Source: Nonomuraea solani
Lineage (GTDB): Bacteria > Actinomycetota > Actinomycetes > Streptosporangiales > Streptosporangiaceae
Reading direction: 5' to 3'
Assembly (NCBI RefSeq): GCF_900108335.1
Contig: NZ_FNVT01000003.1
Location: forward strand, 663,563-727,562
DNA length: 64,000 nucleotides
In this document: piece by piece, positions 1 through 8,009 of the stretch
Layout of the letters: each line of letters starts with the position of its first letter
Position numbering within the stretch: the stretch's first letter is position 1
Program-made: the position numbers and the translations under genes
Notes under the pieces: model-generated
Seen by the model: only the letters and a program-made list of their open reading frames with translations
The model's database searches: none
What the model was told of the DNA's origin: nothing

Positions 1-15
1 GGCGCGCGGGCTCAT
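1..15 (-). CDS. start of a response regulator gene running off the window (partial)
   Basis: An ATG on the minus strand overlaps the stop codon of the histidine kinase by four bases (ATGA), and a GGAGG ribosome binding site lies five bases before it inside the kinase gene. Only five codons (MSPRA) are visible. NarL-type sensor kinases are normally followed by a LuxR-type response regulator, so that is the inferred identity; the sequence seen cannot prove it. Confidence 0.45.
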
Positions 16-1430
16 ACCGTCCTCCAGGGGATGCTCGCGCTGAGCCGGTAGCCGCCGCCGGCGACCGGAGCGGCGTCCAGGGTTCCGTCGTAGAGGGCCA
101 GCCGCTCGCGCAGCCCGATCAGCCCCCGGCCGTTGCCGGTGCGCGCCTGGTCCGTCCGGGCGCCACCCGTGTCGGTCACCTCGATCTCCAGCCGGTCGCC
201 GTCGTGGCCGATCGTCACGGTCGCCGTCGCGCCCGCCGCGTGCTTGATCGTGTTGGTCAGGGCCTCCTGCACCACGCGGTAGGCCGCCAGGTCGACCCCG
301 GGCGGGAGAGGGCCGGGCAGCGGCGAGACCTCGACGTCCACGGACACCCCGGCGGCGCGTACGCGTTCGACGAGGTCGCCCAGCCGGTCGAGCCCGGGCT
401 GGGGCTCCAGACCGTCGCGGCGGCCGTCGTCGTGCCCGGCGAGCAGCCCCATGACGTTGCGCAGCTCGGCCATCGCGGCCCGGCCGCTGGCCTCGATCGC
501 GACCAGGGCCTCCTTGGACTGCTCCGGGTGCGCGTCCATCACCTTGCGGGCGGCGCCGGCCTGGATCACCATCACGCTGACATTGTGGGTCACCACGTCG
601 TGGAGTTCGCCCGCGATCCGGGACCGCTCGGCCTGGACCGCCTCGCGCATCGCCTCCTCCTGGGTCCGCCGCAGCTCGGCGATGCGGTCGCTGCTGTGCT
701 GCCAGAACCGTACGAAGCTCGCCAGGGCCCCGGCGCTCAGCAGGACCACGTACGGGCCCAGCCAGCTCGGCAGGCTGGGGACGATGTCCTGCTCGACCGC
801 GCCCGCGAGCAGGGCCGCGAGCAGGAGGGAGGCCACGGCGGGCACCCGGTTGCGGCTGTGCGTGACGGCGCCGTAGGCGGCGATCGCGACCGACAGCACG
901 GTGATCCACGTCTCGCCCACCTCCATGGCCAGCGTCGCGGTCAGCACCGCCCAGAAGGCGCCGAGGGGGTACCGGCGCCGCAGCGCCAGCGGCAACGTGG
1001 TGAGCGCCACCAGGAGCAGCGGCACGCCGCCGGTGTCCGAAGCGGCCGGGACGGGCACGGCGGGCGCGTCCGGGAGCGACGGCAGGTCGGGCAGGGGCGG
1101 GAGCGACGGCACGCCCGGGAGCCGCAAGAACTCGGACACCGGGTGCGGCTGGCGCGCGGGCTCGTCCAGGCTCGCCGCCGCGAAGAGCGCGACGACGCTC
1201 AGGACGATCGCGAGCAGCGCGTCGACGGCGAGCGCGCGGCGGGACGGCCGGGCGGTACGCGCTTCCGGCCGCAACAGGTCGATCGCGTGCCGCCACCATT
1301 CGTCCACTGCCACCAGCACATTGTCCCGTCCGCCCGATTCGTCGCGCATCGTGCTGAATGACCAGGGCGTTGCCCGCCGGGAGTACATCGCAAGGATGAC
1401 ACCGCGATCGGTCGTCCCCGGGAAGGACAC
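12..1430 (-). CDS. NarL-family sensor histidine kinase
   Basis: Membrane sensor kinase that would autophosphorylate and pass phosphate to a response regulator encoded just downstream. Several hydrophobic segments cover roughly residues 68-245, separated by a Pro/Leu-rich loop near 100-130. The HisKA_3 phosphoacceptor motif (ELHDVVTHNVS) places the histidine at about residue 277, and the C-terminus has an HATPase domain ending in a GRGLIGLRERL G-box. The GTG at 1430 gives the longest reading; internal ATGs at 1388 and 1349 and a GTG near VAVDEWW are equally possible because no start has a strong ribosome binding site. The signal sensed is unknown. Confidence 0.88.
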   Translation of the reverse strand: MSFPGTTDRGVILAMYSRRATPWSFSTMRDESGGRDNVLVAVDEWWRHAIDLLRPEARTARPSRRALAVDALLAIVLSVVALFAAASLDEPARQPHPVSEFLRLPGVPSLPPLPDLPSLPDAPAVPVPAASDTGGVPLLLVALTTLPLALRRRYPLGAFWAVLTATLAMEVGETWITVLSVAIAAYGAVTHSRNRVPAVASLLLAALLAGAVEQDIVPSLPSWLGPYVVLLSAGALASFVRFWQHSSDRIAELRRTQEEAMREAVQAERSRIAGELHDVVTHNVSVMVIQAGAARKVMDAHPEQSKEALVAIEASGRAAMAELRNVMGLLAGHDDGRRDGLEPQPGLDRLGDLVERVRAAGVSVDVEVSPLPGPLPPGVDLAAYRVVQEALTNTIKHAAGATATVTIGHDGDRLEIEVTDTGGARTDQARTGNGRGLIGLRERLALYDGTLDAAPVAGGGYRLSASIPWRTV

Positions 1431-1538
1431 GATGTCGGCGCGACGGCCGACGCGCGCCGCGACCGGCCGGACCTAGCCTCGTTCCCGCCATCGGGCCTCC
1501 CGTCGAGGCGGCCGTCCGACCGGAAGAAACGGATACTC

Positions 1539-2720
1539 ATGCGTCGTATGACAGAACGAGCCGCCAGGCCCCGACGTGGCGGCCTCGTGGTCGTCGCCGG
1601 GCTGATCGCGTTCGCGGGGAGCGTTTCGCCCGCGAACGCCGACACTTCGACCCGGCTGCCCGCGCCGACCGGTTCCCTCCCCGTCGGCATCGCGTCCCTG
1701 TATCTGAAGGACACCTCCCGCCCCGACCCCTGGGTGCCCAGCGTGAAGGCCAGGGAGCTGATGGTCTCCGTGTGGTATCCGGCCACGGCGAAAGGCCGTC
1801 AGCGATCCCCGTACATGACGCCGAAGGAGTCGGAGCTCCTTCTCAAGGAGTCGGAGATCACCAGTCTGCCGGCCGACGTGTTCAGCAAGACGCGCACCAA
1901 CGCCTTCACCGACGTGAAACCGGCCGGGCGCAAGAAGAGCCTGCCCCTGGTGGTGCTCTCCCCCGGTTTCAAGAAACCCCGCAGCACGCTGACCGCCCTG
2001 TCCGAGGAGCTGGCGAGCCAGGGCTATGTCGTGGCCGCGATCGACCACACGTACGAGAGCGTCGCCACCGCCTTCCCCGACGGACGCGTCACCACCTGCG
2101 TGCCCTGTAATGGCGACCACGACCAGAGCCTCTTCACGAAGGTGTCCAACGTGCGGGCGGCCGACGTCTCGTTCGTCCTCGACGAACTGACCGGGGCGCG
2201 CCCGAAGTGGAAGGGCTCGGCGCTGATCGACCGGTCGCGGATGGCGATGGCGGGCCACTCGGCGGGCGGCGCGGCCGTGATCGCCGCCCTGCTCACGGAC
2301 TCCCGGCTGCGGGCCGGAATCGACATCGACGGCACCACGCCGGTCGGGATCCTCGAAGGGAAGAAGGTGTCGCGGCCGTTCATGTTCCTGGGCAAGCCGT
2401 CCACGTACACCCCGGGAGCCGGCCAGGCGCCGGCCGCCACCTGGGAGCGCGACTGGAAGCTCATGACCGGGTGGAAGCGCTGGCTGCTGCTGACCGGCGC
2501 GGAGCACGAGTCGTTCACCGACATCGGACTGCTGGCCGACCAGCTCGGCCTCGGCGCCGCGAAGATCCCCGGGGCCCGCTCCTTGGAGCTCACCCGCCGG
2601 TACGTCCGCGCCTTCTTCGACCTCCACCTGCGCGAGCGGCCGCAGCCGCTGCTGAACGAGCCGTCGGCCCGCTATCCGGAGATCAAGCACTGCGTACCGG
2701 AGAAGAAGAGCTGTAAATAG
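1539..2720 (+). CDS. secreted PAF-acetylhydrolase-like alpha/beta hydrolase
   Basis: Predicted extracellular esterase or lipase. A basic start plus hydrophobic stretch and an ANADT cleavage region form a signal peptide over residues 1-35. The nucleophile elbow is GHSAGG with Ser about 241; an IDIDGT segment (Asp about 262-264) and a GAEHESF segment (His about 323) complete a plausible catalytic triad. This order and length match the bacterial platelet-activating-factor acetylhydrolase/PET-hydrolase-like group. The natural substrate cannot be read from the sequence. It starts in the region where the minus-strand kinase also begins, so the two are divergently transcribed. Confidence 0.85.
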   Translation: MRRMTERAARPRRGGLVVVAGLIAFAGSVSPANADTSTRLPAPTGSLPVGIASLYLKDTSRPDPWVPSVKARELMVSVWYPATAKGRQRSPYMTPKESELLLKESEITSLPADVFSKTRTNAFTDVKPAGRKKSLPLVVLSPGFKKPRSTLTALSEELASQGYVVAAIDHTYESVATAFPDGRVTTCVPCNGDHDQSLFTKVSNVRAADVSFVLDELTGARPKWKGSALIDRSRMAMAGHSAGGAAVIAALLTDSRLRAGIDIDGTTPVGILEGKKVSRPFMFLGKPSTYTPGAGQAPAATWERDWKLMTGWKRWLLLTGAEHESFTDIGLLADQLGLGAAKIPGARSLELTRRYVRAFFDLHLRERPQPLLNEPSARYPEIKHCVPEKKSCK

Positions 2721-2809
2721 CGGCCGGACGTGGCCCTTGCGGATCGCACGGGTGGCGGCTGTCGGGGCATGATGTGTGCTTCATGTGGTCTTTCAAGGGA
2801 GGCGCAGGC

Positions 2810-3655
2810 ATGCACGACGACGAGATGCCGCTCCACGACGCGGCCGGGCGCGGCTCGCTCGACGAGATCGTGGAACTGGCCGCGAGCGTGAAGGACGTGG
2901 ACGCCGAGGCCGAGGGCCGCACCGCGCTCTGGGTCGCCGTGTACGAGGGCCACCACGACGTCGCCCGCGCCCTGGTCGAGGCCGGGGCCGACCCGTGGCG
3001 GCCGATGATGGGCGGCTGGTCCCCCGGGCGCCTCAGCCTGGCCGGGCCCGAACCCGGGCTGTTCGACCGGCCCGCCGAGGTGGACGGGCTGACGGACGAC
3101 GAGGCCGAGGTGGTGGCCGAGGCCAGGCGGCTGACGACGGCGCTGGGCGCGCGCTACTTCGACGGCATGGGGATGGCGTGCGTGGCCGGGATCGACGCGG
3201 CGGAGGCGGCGCGGCGGCTGGAGATCACGGCGGAGGACGTCGATCCGGAGGAGTTCCTCGACGAGATCGACCCCTTCGACGAGAAGAACCTCAACCTCGT
3301 CGGCCTCACCGACGTGCCCGGCGGTTGTGTCGTCGCCCAGCCGTGGGGCCCCATGCCGCAGACCGCCGGCGTCCTCAAGCCGCTCGCCGAGGGGACCACC
3401 TGTTACGGCCTGTACGTCAACCCCAGGAGCGGCAACGAGGGCAGCAGCGTCCGCGACGGCGAGATCGCCGGCTGGGACCTGACCCCCGGCGCGGCGGACA
3501 CGCCCCAGGAGATCCTGTCCGCCTTCCTCTACCGGGACAACGCGGTGGCCCGCGCCTGCGCCGCCGCCGGACTGCGGCTGGCCGAGGCCCGCGCGATCAC
3601 CGGCCCGCCCGACGTCTGGGCGCGCCTGCCGGAGCGGCTGGTGGAGCCGGGCTGA
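2810..3655 (+). CDS. ankyrin-repeat protein
   Basis: A 281-residue cytoplasmic protein. The N-terminal 80 residues read as two ankyrin repeats (PLHDAAGRGSLDEIVEL and ALWVAVYEGHHDVARALVEAGADP), a fold used for protein-protein contacts. The remaining 200 residues are acidic and contain no motif I recognise. The ATG at 2810 is chosen because a GGGAGG ribosome binding site stands eight bases upstream; an upstream ATG at 2774 lacks one. The 3' end overlaps the convergent SDR gene by 59 bases. The binding partner is unknown. Confidence 0.8.
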   Translation: MHDDEMPLHDAAGRGSLDEIVELAASVKDVDAEAEGRTALWVAVYEGHHDVARALVEAGADPWRPMMGGWSPGRLSLAGPEPGLFDRPAEVDGLTDDEAEVVAEARRLTTALGARYFDGMGMACVAGIDAAEAARRLEITAEDVDPEEFLDEIDPFDEKNLNLVGLTDVPGGCVVAQPWGPMPQTAGVLKPLAEGTTCYGLYVNPRSGNEGSSVRDGEIAGWDLTPGAADTPQEILSAFLYRDNAVARACAAAGLRLAEARAITGPPDVWARLPERLVEPG

Positions 3656-4562
3656 CGCCGGTGCGCGCTTCGGACAGCTCCCACAGGCGGCGGGCGGTGT
3701 CGGTGTCGCTGAGCGCGCGTTCGCCGGTGCGCCGGGTGGGCGCGCCCCGGAGTTGCAGCGGGCCGTCGGGGACGATGTAGGAGCCGCCCGGCAGGTCCTC
3801 GACGGTGGCGGCGTACAGGGAGGTTTTGGCGCCTTCCGGGGCAGGGCGGAAGGCCACGCGCAGGAGGAACCGGATGAAAGACCGGTACAAACCGCCTCTG
3901 GCCTGGTTGGCGCCGCCCGTCAGGACGTTGGTACGCGTGAGACCGGGCGCCACCACCATGCTGCGCAGGCCGAGCCCGGCGGCGTCGGCCCGGCGCTGGA
4001 GCTCCATGGCGAAGTAGACGTTGGCGCGCTTGGACTGCACGTACGCCAGCGGCGCCCGGTAGCCGCGCTCGGCGTCGAGGTTGTTCAGGTCGAAGCGGGC
4101 GAAACGCTGCCCCTCGCTGCTGACGGTCACCACGCGAGGGGCCGGGGCGGCCAGCAGGTGGGGCAGGAGCAGGCCGGTCAGGGCGAAGGTGCCCAGGTGG
4201 TTGATGCCGAACTGGGACTCGAATCCGTCGGTGGTCAGCGCGTACGGCACCATCGCCACGCCCGCGTTGTTGACCAGCAGGTCGAGCCGGTCGTGATCCC
4301 AGCCCGCGGCGAACCGCCGGACCGAGGCCAGGTCGGCCAGGTCGACCTGGCGCACCTCCAGGCGGGCGCCGGGCGCCTCCTCCCGCATGCGGGTGAGCGC
4401 GGCCTGGGCGCGGTCGGGATCGCGGCAGGCCAGGACGACGTGGGCGCCGCGGCGGGCCAGCTCCCTGGCCGTCACGTAGCCGATCCCGCTGTTGGCGCCG
4501 GTCACCACCGCCACCCGCCCGGACTGGTCGGGAATGGCGTCGAAAGCCCACGCACTGTGCAT
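3597..4562 (-). CDS. short-chain dehydrogenase/reductase
   Basis: NAD(P)-dependent oxidoreductase of the classical SDR family, most like the retinol-dehydrogenase/WW-domain-oxidoreductase-like group. The cofactor motif TGANSGIG lies at residues 21-28, NNAG at about 98-101, and the catalytic Ser (VSS), Tyr174 and Lys178 (YxxxK) are intact. The ATG at 4562 follows an AGGTGG ribosome binding site. It is divergent from a TetR gene, and the 90 bases between them hold two dyad operators, so the TetR protein very likely represses this gene until its ligand, perhaps the SDR substrate, appears. Confidence 0.88.
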   Translation of the reverse strand: MHSAWAFDAIPDQSGRVAVVTGANSGIGYVTARELARRGAHVVLACRDPDRAQAALTRMREEAPGARLEVRQVDLADLASVRRFAAGWDHDRLDLLVNNAGVAMVPYALTTDGFESQFGINHLGTFALTGLLLPHLLAAPAPRVVTVSSEGQRFARFDLNNLDAERGYRAPLAYVQSKRANVYFAMELQRRADAAGLGLRSMVVAPGLTRTNVLTGGANQARGGLYRSFIRFLLRVAFRPAPEGAKTSLYAATVEDLPGGSYIVPDGPLQLRGAPTRRTGERALSDTDTARRLWELSEARTGVSPAPPAAPAGAPRRRAGR

Positions 4563-4580
4563 GATGTCCACCTCATCCGA

Positions 4581-4657
4581 TCTATCGCAACTCCAAGTTG
4601 CGATAGATTCATCATGCAACACTGCCCACCTCTATCGCAACTTGGAGTTGCAATGCA
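4581..4657. promoter_or_regulatory. paired dyad operators between SDR and TetR genes
   Basis: Dyad 1 is perfect: arms TCTATCGCAACT (4581-4592) and AGTTGCGATAGA (4596-4607) around CCA. Dyad 2 (4631-4657) repeats the left arm exactly, with a weaker right arm AGTTGC. Dyad 2 contains the GGAG ribosome binding site and the ATG (4653) of the TetR gene. This is the expected form of an autoregulatory TetR site; binding has not been shown. Confidence 0.85.
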
Positions 4658-5285
4658 GTCGGATCGTCCCGCTGCCCGGCCGGTCGGCCGCGGCGCCAAG
4701 GTGCGTACGGCCGTCCACGCGGCCACGCTCGCCGAGCTCGTGGAGAAGGGTTACGCCGCGCTGACCGTCGAGAACGTCGCCCAGCGGGCCGGCGTGCACA
4801 AGACGACGGTTTACCGGCGGTGGAACGATCGCGAGAGCCTGCTCACCGACGCCCTCGCCGAGCACCTGGCGGCCGACATCCCGATTCCGGACACCGGGGC
4901 GATCGAGACCGACCTCCGGGCCCTGGCCCACGGGCTCGTCCAGTCGTTCGCCAGCCCGACCGGGCAGGCCGTCCTGGCCGCCATGTTCACCGGCGCGGCC
5001 CACCTCCCGGAGATCGCCACGGCCCGGCGGCGCGTCTTCCACGACCGGCTCGTCCGGGCGGAGCCGGTGGTGACCCGCGCCGTCGAACGGGGCGAACTGC
5101 CCGCGGGCACCGACCCCGCCGAGCTGGTCAGGACCCTCGTGGCCCCGATCTACCTGCGCCTGCTGATGACCGCCGAGCCCGTCGACGCGGCGGTCGCCGA
5201 CCAGACGGCACGCGTCACGCTCGCCGCCGCCCAGGCCGGCGCCCTCCGGCCGGCCAGCCCCAGTGGCCGGCATGGCCGTGGGTGA
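4653..5285 (+). CDS. TetR/AcrR-family transcriptional regulator
   Basis: A 210-residue one-component repressor. The N-terminal helix-turn-helix reads TVENVAQRAGVHKTTVYRRW at about residues 37-56; the C-terminal part is an all-helical ligand and dimer domain. The reading frame is open far upstream, but the start is placed at ATG 4653 because a GGAG box lies five bases before it and the protein then begins just ahead of the HTH, as usual in this family. The start codon and ribosome binding site sit inside its own predicted operator, so autoregulation is likely. The divergent SDR is the probable target. Confidence 0.88.
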   Translation: MQSDRPAARPVGRGAKVRTAVHAATLAELVEKGYAALTVENVAQRAGVHKTTVYRRWNDRESLLTDALAEHLAADIPIPDTGAIETDLRALAHGLVQSFASPTGQAVLAAMFTGAAHLPEIATARRRVFHDRLVRAEPVVTRAVERGELPAGTDPAELVRTLVAPIYLRLLMTAEPVDAAVADQTARVTLAAAQAGALRPASPSGRHGRG

Positions 5286-5335
5286 TGACGATCCCGCGCA
5301 GGTCAGCGCCGGGTCCATGGATCGGGACGTACGGC

Positions 5336-5364
5336 TTGACGGTTGATCAGGGATGCACCAGATT
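5336..5364 (+). promoter_or_regulatory. possible sigma-70-type promoter for the exported protein at 5400
   Basis: A TTGACG -35 box (5336-5341) and a weaker CAGATT -10 box (5359-5364) are separated by 17 bases. They lie about 36 bases ahead of the start codon, which has an AGGAA ribosome binding site. The -10 match is poor, so this is tentative. Confidence 0.35.
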
Positions 5365-5399
5365 GATCGCGTCTTTTCGGACCGTTCCCAAGGAAACCA

Positions 5400-6230
5400 A
5401 TGAAGCGAACCATCGTCGGTCTCGCCGTGGTCGCGGGGGTGGTGGCGCTCGCCGCCGCACCCGCGCAGGCCACGTCCTCGACCGACCCGGTCAAGGCGCT
5501 CCAGGCGAAGTTAGCGCGCGGCAAGGCCGTCAACATCCAGTCCACGGCGAAGATGACGGTCACGAGCGACCAGGTCGTCACGTCCGGGCTGTCCGGCACG
5601 ATCGGGTTCGGCCCGCGCGGCGCCGTCGCGTCGGACCTGGAGCAGAGCGTGCGCTACAGCAAGGCTCTGCTGCGCAGCGCCATGAAGACCGACCCGGAGG
5701 AGACCGAGGCCCTGCACGAGGGGCCCATCCGGATGATCTCCTCCGGTGCGAACACCTACGTCGCCGGCCCGGTGGTCGACGACGCCCTGCCCGAGGGCAC
5801 GAGCTGGGTGCGCTACGGGTCGGCCGACCTGCCGGGCAGCAACCTGGTGGTCGAGACCCTGGAGCCCGCGACGCTCAAGTCGCTGCTGGCCAACCGCACG
5901 TCGTGGGGCGACGGAGTGGTCAAGGGGTCCGTGCGGGCGTCCACGCTCGCGAAGGTCTCGCCGGCCTTCAGGGCTCATTTCGGCGGTTACGACCGCCGCG
6001 ACGGCAAGATCGGCTACACCTTGTGGTTCAACTCCGACGGCCTGGTCGAGCGGGTGGCCGCCAAGGCGGTCCTGCCCTTCAACGGCAGGTCCGTACGGAT
6101 CGAGTCGGACACGCGTTTCGACGACTGGGGTCGTGAGGCCACCGTTCTCGTGCCGCTCAGGGGCGAAGTGATCGACCAGAGCGAGGTCAAGAACGACGTG
6201 CCGTCGTCGGTTCCGGGCATCTGGAGCTAG
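5400..6230 (+). CDS. exported protein of unknown function, LppX/LprG-like
   Basis: A 276-residue protein with a clear Sec signal peptide (KR, hydrophobic core, AQA cleavage near residue 25) and no lipobox cysteine. The mature part alternates short polar beta-rich segments and resembles the actinobacterial LppX/LprAFG lipoprotein fold that carries lipids (SGTIGFG, GANTYVAGP, VKGSVRASTLAKV, YTLWFNSDGLVERV). That resemblance is by overall pattern, not a diagnostic motif. It is followed after 135 bases by another exported protein gene on the same strand. The function is unknown. Confidence 0.75.
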   Translation: MKRTIVGLAVVAGVVALAAAPAQATSSTDPVKALQAKLARGKAVNIQSTAKMTVTSDQVVTSGLSGTIGFGPRGAVASDLEQSVRYSKALLRSAMKTDPEETEALHEGPIRMISSGANTYVAGPVVDDALPEGTSWVRYGSADLPGSNLVVETLEPATLKSLLANRTSWGDGVVKGSVRASTLAKVSPAFRAHFGGYDRRDGKIGYTLWFNSDGLVERVAAKAVLPFNGRSVRIESDTRFDDWGREATVLVPLRGEVIDQSEVKNDVPSSVPGIWS

Positions 6231-6365
6231 CTTCACGGGAGGTGTGATGCTGATCACGCATGCCACCTTGTGTGGATTTGTCAACAGAACACCTCCCACA
6301 TCCGCCTATAGCGTCCTGCGGTGTCCGACACGATCCGTAAGGCACCACTCAAGGCGGAGGTCCCG

Positions 6366-6890
6366 ATGAACACGTTCGAGCAGATCGGCAACGCACGTTC
6401 CATGTGGCGCCGCGTGATGGCGGGAGCCGCGGCCACGGCAGTGCTCACCGGCGGCGCCCTTGCCGTTACCGCGACGCCGGCCGGCGCCACCGAAACGGCG
6501 GCGAAGAAGTACTACTTCGCCAGCGGGCTCCTCGGCAGGAACGAGGTGCCGGAGCCGGGCAAGAAGGTCAACGACCGCGACGGCCTGGCGGTCGCGAAGT
6601 TCCGCATCCACGGTGACCGCTTCTCCTACTGGGTGCAGTGGAAGAAGACCGGCAAGCCCACCGCATTCCACATCCACAAGGGCAAGGCGGGCAAGAACGG
6701 TCCCGTCGTCATCGACCTGCTGTCCAACGGCAAGATCCGCGGCAACGTGAGCTTCGGTTCGGTCCGCGTCAAGGCCGGCCTGCTCAAGAGCATCAAGAAC
6801 AACCCGAAGAACTGGTACGCCAACCTGCACACCGCCCAGTTCCCCGACGGCGCCGTCCGTGGCCAGTTGCACAAGGGCGGCCACTGGTAG
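6366..6890 (+). CDS. secreted CHRD-domain protein
   Basis: A 174-residue exported protein. A long signal peptide ends near ATPAGATET (about residues 30-38). The mature part matches the CHRD domain: an opening with NEVP, a central AFHIHKGKAGKNGPVVIDL, and a closing WYANLHTAQFPDGAVRGQL. In bacteria CHRD domains occur in secreted proteins of uncertain role. The ATG at 6366 is preferred over 6321 because of the GGCGGAGG ribosome binding site just before it. No partner gene is evident; the next intact gene is beyond a gene-decay scar. Confidence 0.85.
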   Translation: MNTFEQIGNARSMWRRVMAGAAATAVLTGGALAVTATPAGATETAAKKYYFASGLLGRNEVPEPGKKVNDRDGLAVAKFRIHGDRFSYWVQWKKTGKPTAFHIHKGKAGKNGPVVIDLLSNGKIRGNVSFGSVRVKAGLLKSIKNNPKNWYANLHTAQFPDGAVRGQLHKGGHW

Positions 6891-6897
6891 ACCGGCC

Positions 6898-7330
6898 TCA
6901 GCCGGCGCGCAGGACGTCGAACGCCCGGTCGGCCAGGCCGCGGGCCGACTCCAGCGTCCGCTCCTCCTCCGGGAGTTCGTGAAAGGCCAGGACGGTGGCG
7001 CGCAGCGCGGCCACGCAGGCGCGGGCGAGCACGGAGGCGCGCAGCCCTGAATCGTTCGCGGCGAGCCGGTCGCGCAGCGCGTCCGCCAGGCCGTCCTCCA
7101 GCTCCAGCAGCACCGACATCGCCGACCTGGCCGGTTGCGAGAGACCCGGCCTGGCAGCCCGCTGAAGAGCAGGGCCACCCCTGTGGCGCGGGTGCTCGCG
7201 AGGTCGAGCAGCGCGCTCCGCACCGCCGTGTACGGCTCCTCACCCGCGGGCCGTTCGCGCACCAGCCGCGCGAACTCGGGGAACAGGTCGAGCACCTCCC
7301 CCAGAACGAGGTCCTCCTTGGAGGGGCACT
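6898..7330 (-). pseudogene. TetR-family regulator remnant, 5'-truncated and frameshifted
   Basis: Reading the minus strand from about 7325 gives SKEDLVLGEVLDLFPEFARL, the segment that normally follows the helix-turn-helix of TetR regulators, so roughly the first 45 residues including the DNA-binding domain are missing. The frame continues to SGLPG near 7150, then must shift by one base to resume as LSQPARSAMSVLLELEDGL and run to the stop at 6898. It is therefore doubly broken. The truncation point abuts a 5'-truncated sulfatase on the other strand. Confidence 0.8.
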
Positions 7331-7879
7331 AAGATGGCGCCGTACGAGGAGTCGACGCGGGTGCCGCTCGTCATCTCCGGCCCCGGCGTCGCGCGCGGCA
7401 GGACCAGCGCGATGGCCACCTCGATCGACTACGGGCCGACCATCCTCGACCTGGCCGGCGTCCCTATCCCGGCCGACGTGGACGGCGCCTCGCTGGTGCC
7501 CACGTTCGGGGGCGGCGTGCCCAGCGGCTGGCGCAAGGACTTCTTCGGCCAGTACGCGAGCGACGGCGTGACGGACCGGGACGGCATCTTCCAGGAGTAC
7601 ACCGAGGGCGACAACAAGGAGATCTACCTCATAGACGTGCCCTCATGGAGTTCCCCGCGGACCGAGCGCTACGTGTACATCCGCTGGTACGATCTGGAAC
7701 GTTCCATGACCAAACGCGAGTACGAACTCTACGACCTGGTCAAGGATCCCTACCAGCTGCACAACCTGCTGGCCACACCCACCGGCCGCAGGCAGCACGC
7801 CGACCTGGCGGCCCAGCTGGGCAAGCGCATGGCGGAGCTGAGCTCCTGCCAGGGCGCGACCTGTCGAACCACCGGCTGA
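7331..7879 (+). pseudogene. sulfatase C-terminal remnant, 5'-truncated
   Basis: The frame opens with KMAPYEESTRVPLVISGPGV, which is the middle of an arylsulfatase (the usual GK.xPYEE..RVPL segment), followed by IDYGPTILDLAGV and a C-terminal YELYDLVKDPYQLHNLL. The N-terminal two-thirds, with the metal ligands and the CxPxR formylglycine site, is absent, so it cannot be an active sulfatase. An ATG exists at 7334, but no ribosome binding site of normal placement precedes it. It joins directly to a truncated TetR remnant transcribed the other way. Confidence 0.82.
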
Positions 7880-8009
7880 GTCACCGGCTGAGCCACTGGC
7901 CGCGGCGGGAGGTCCTGGAGGGGGACCTCCCGTCCGCGCGCCGGGCGATTGCCCCCTTTAGCGACAATTGTGGTTAAGTCTCCGTCATCGCTTTTGTCAC
8001 GGAGGCCCC

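Noticed and set aside
3753..4652. A long N-terminal extension of the TetR frame at 4653
   Set aside because: The extension runs antisense through the SDR gene and through the dyad operators; it has no ribosome binding site or protein pattern. The family start fits ATG 4653.
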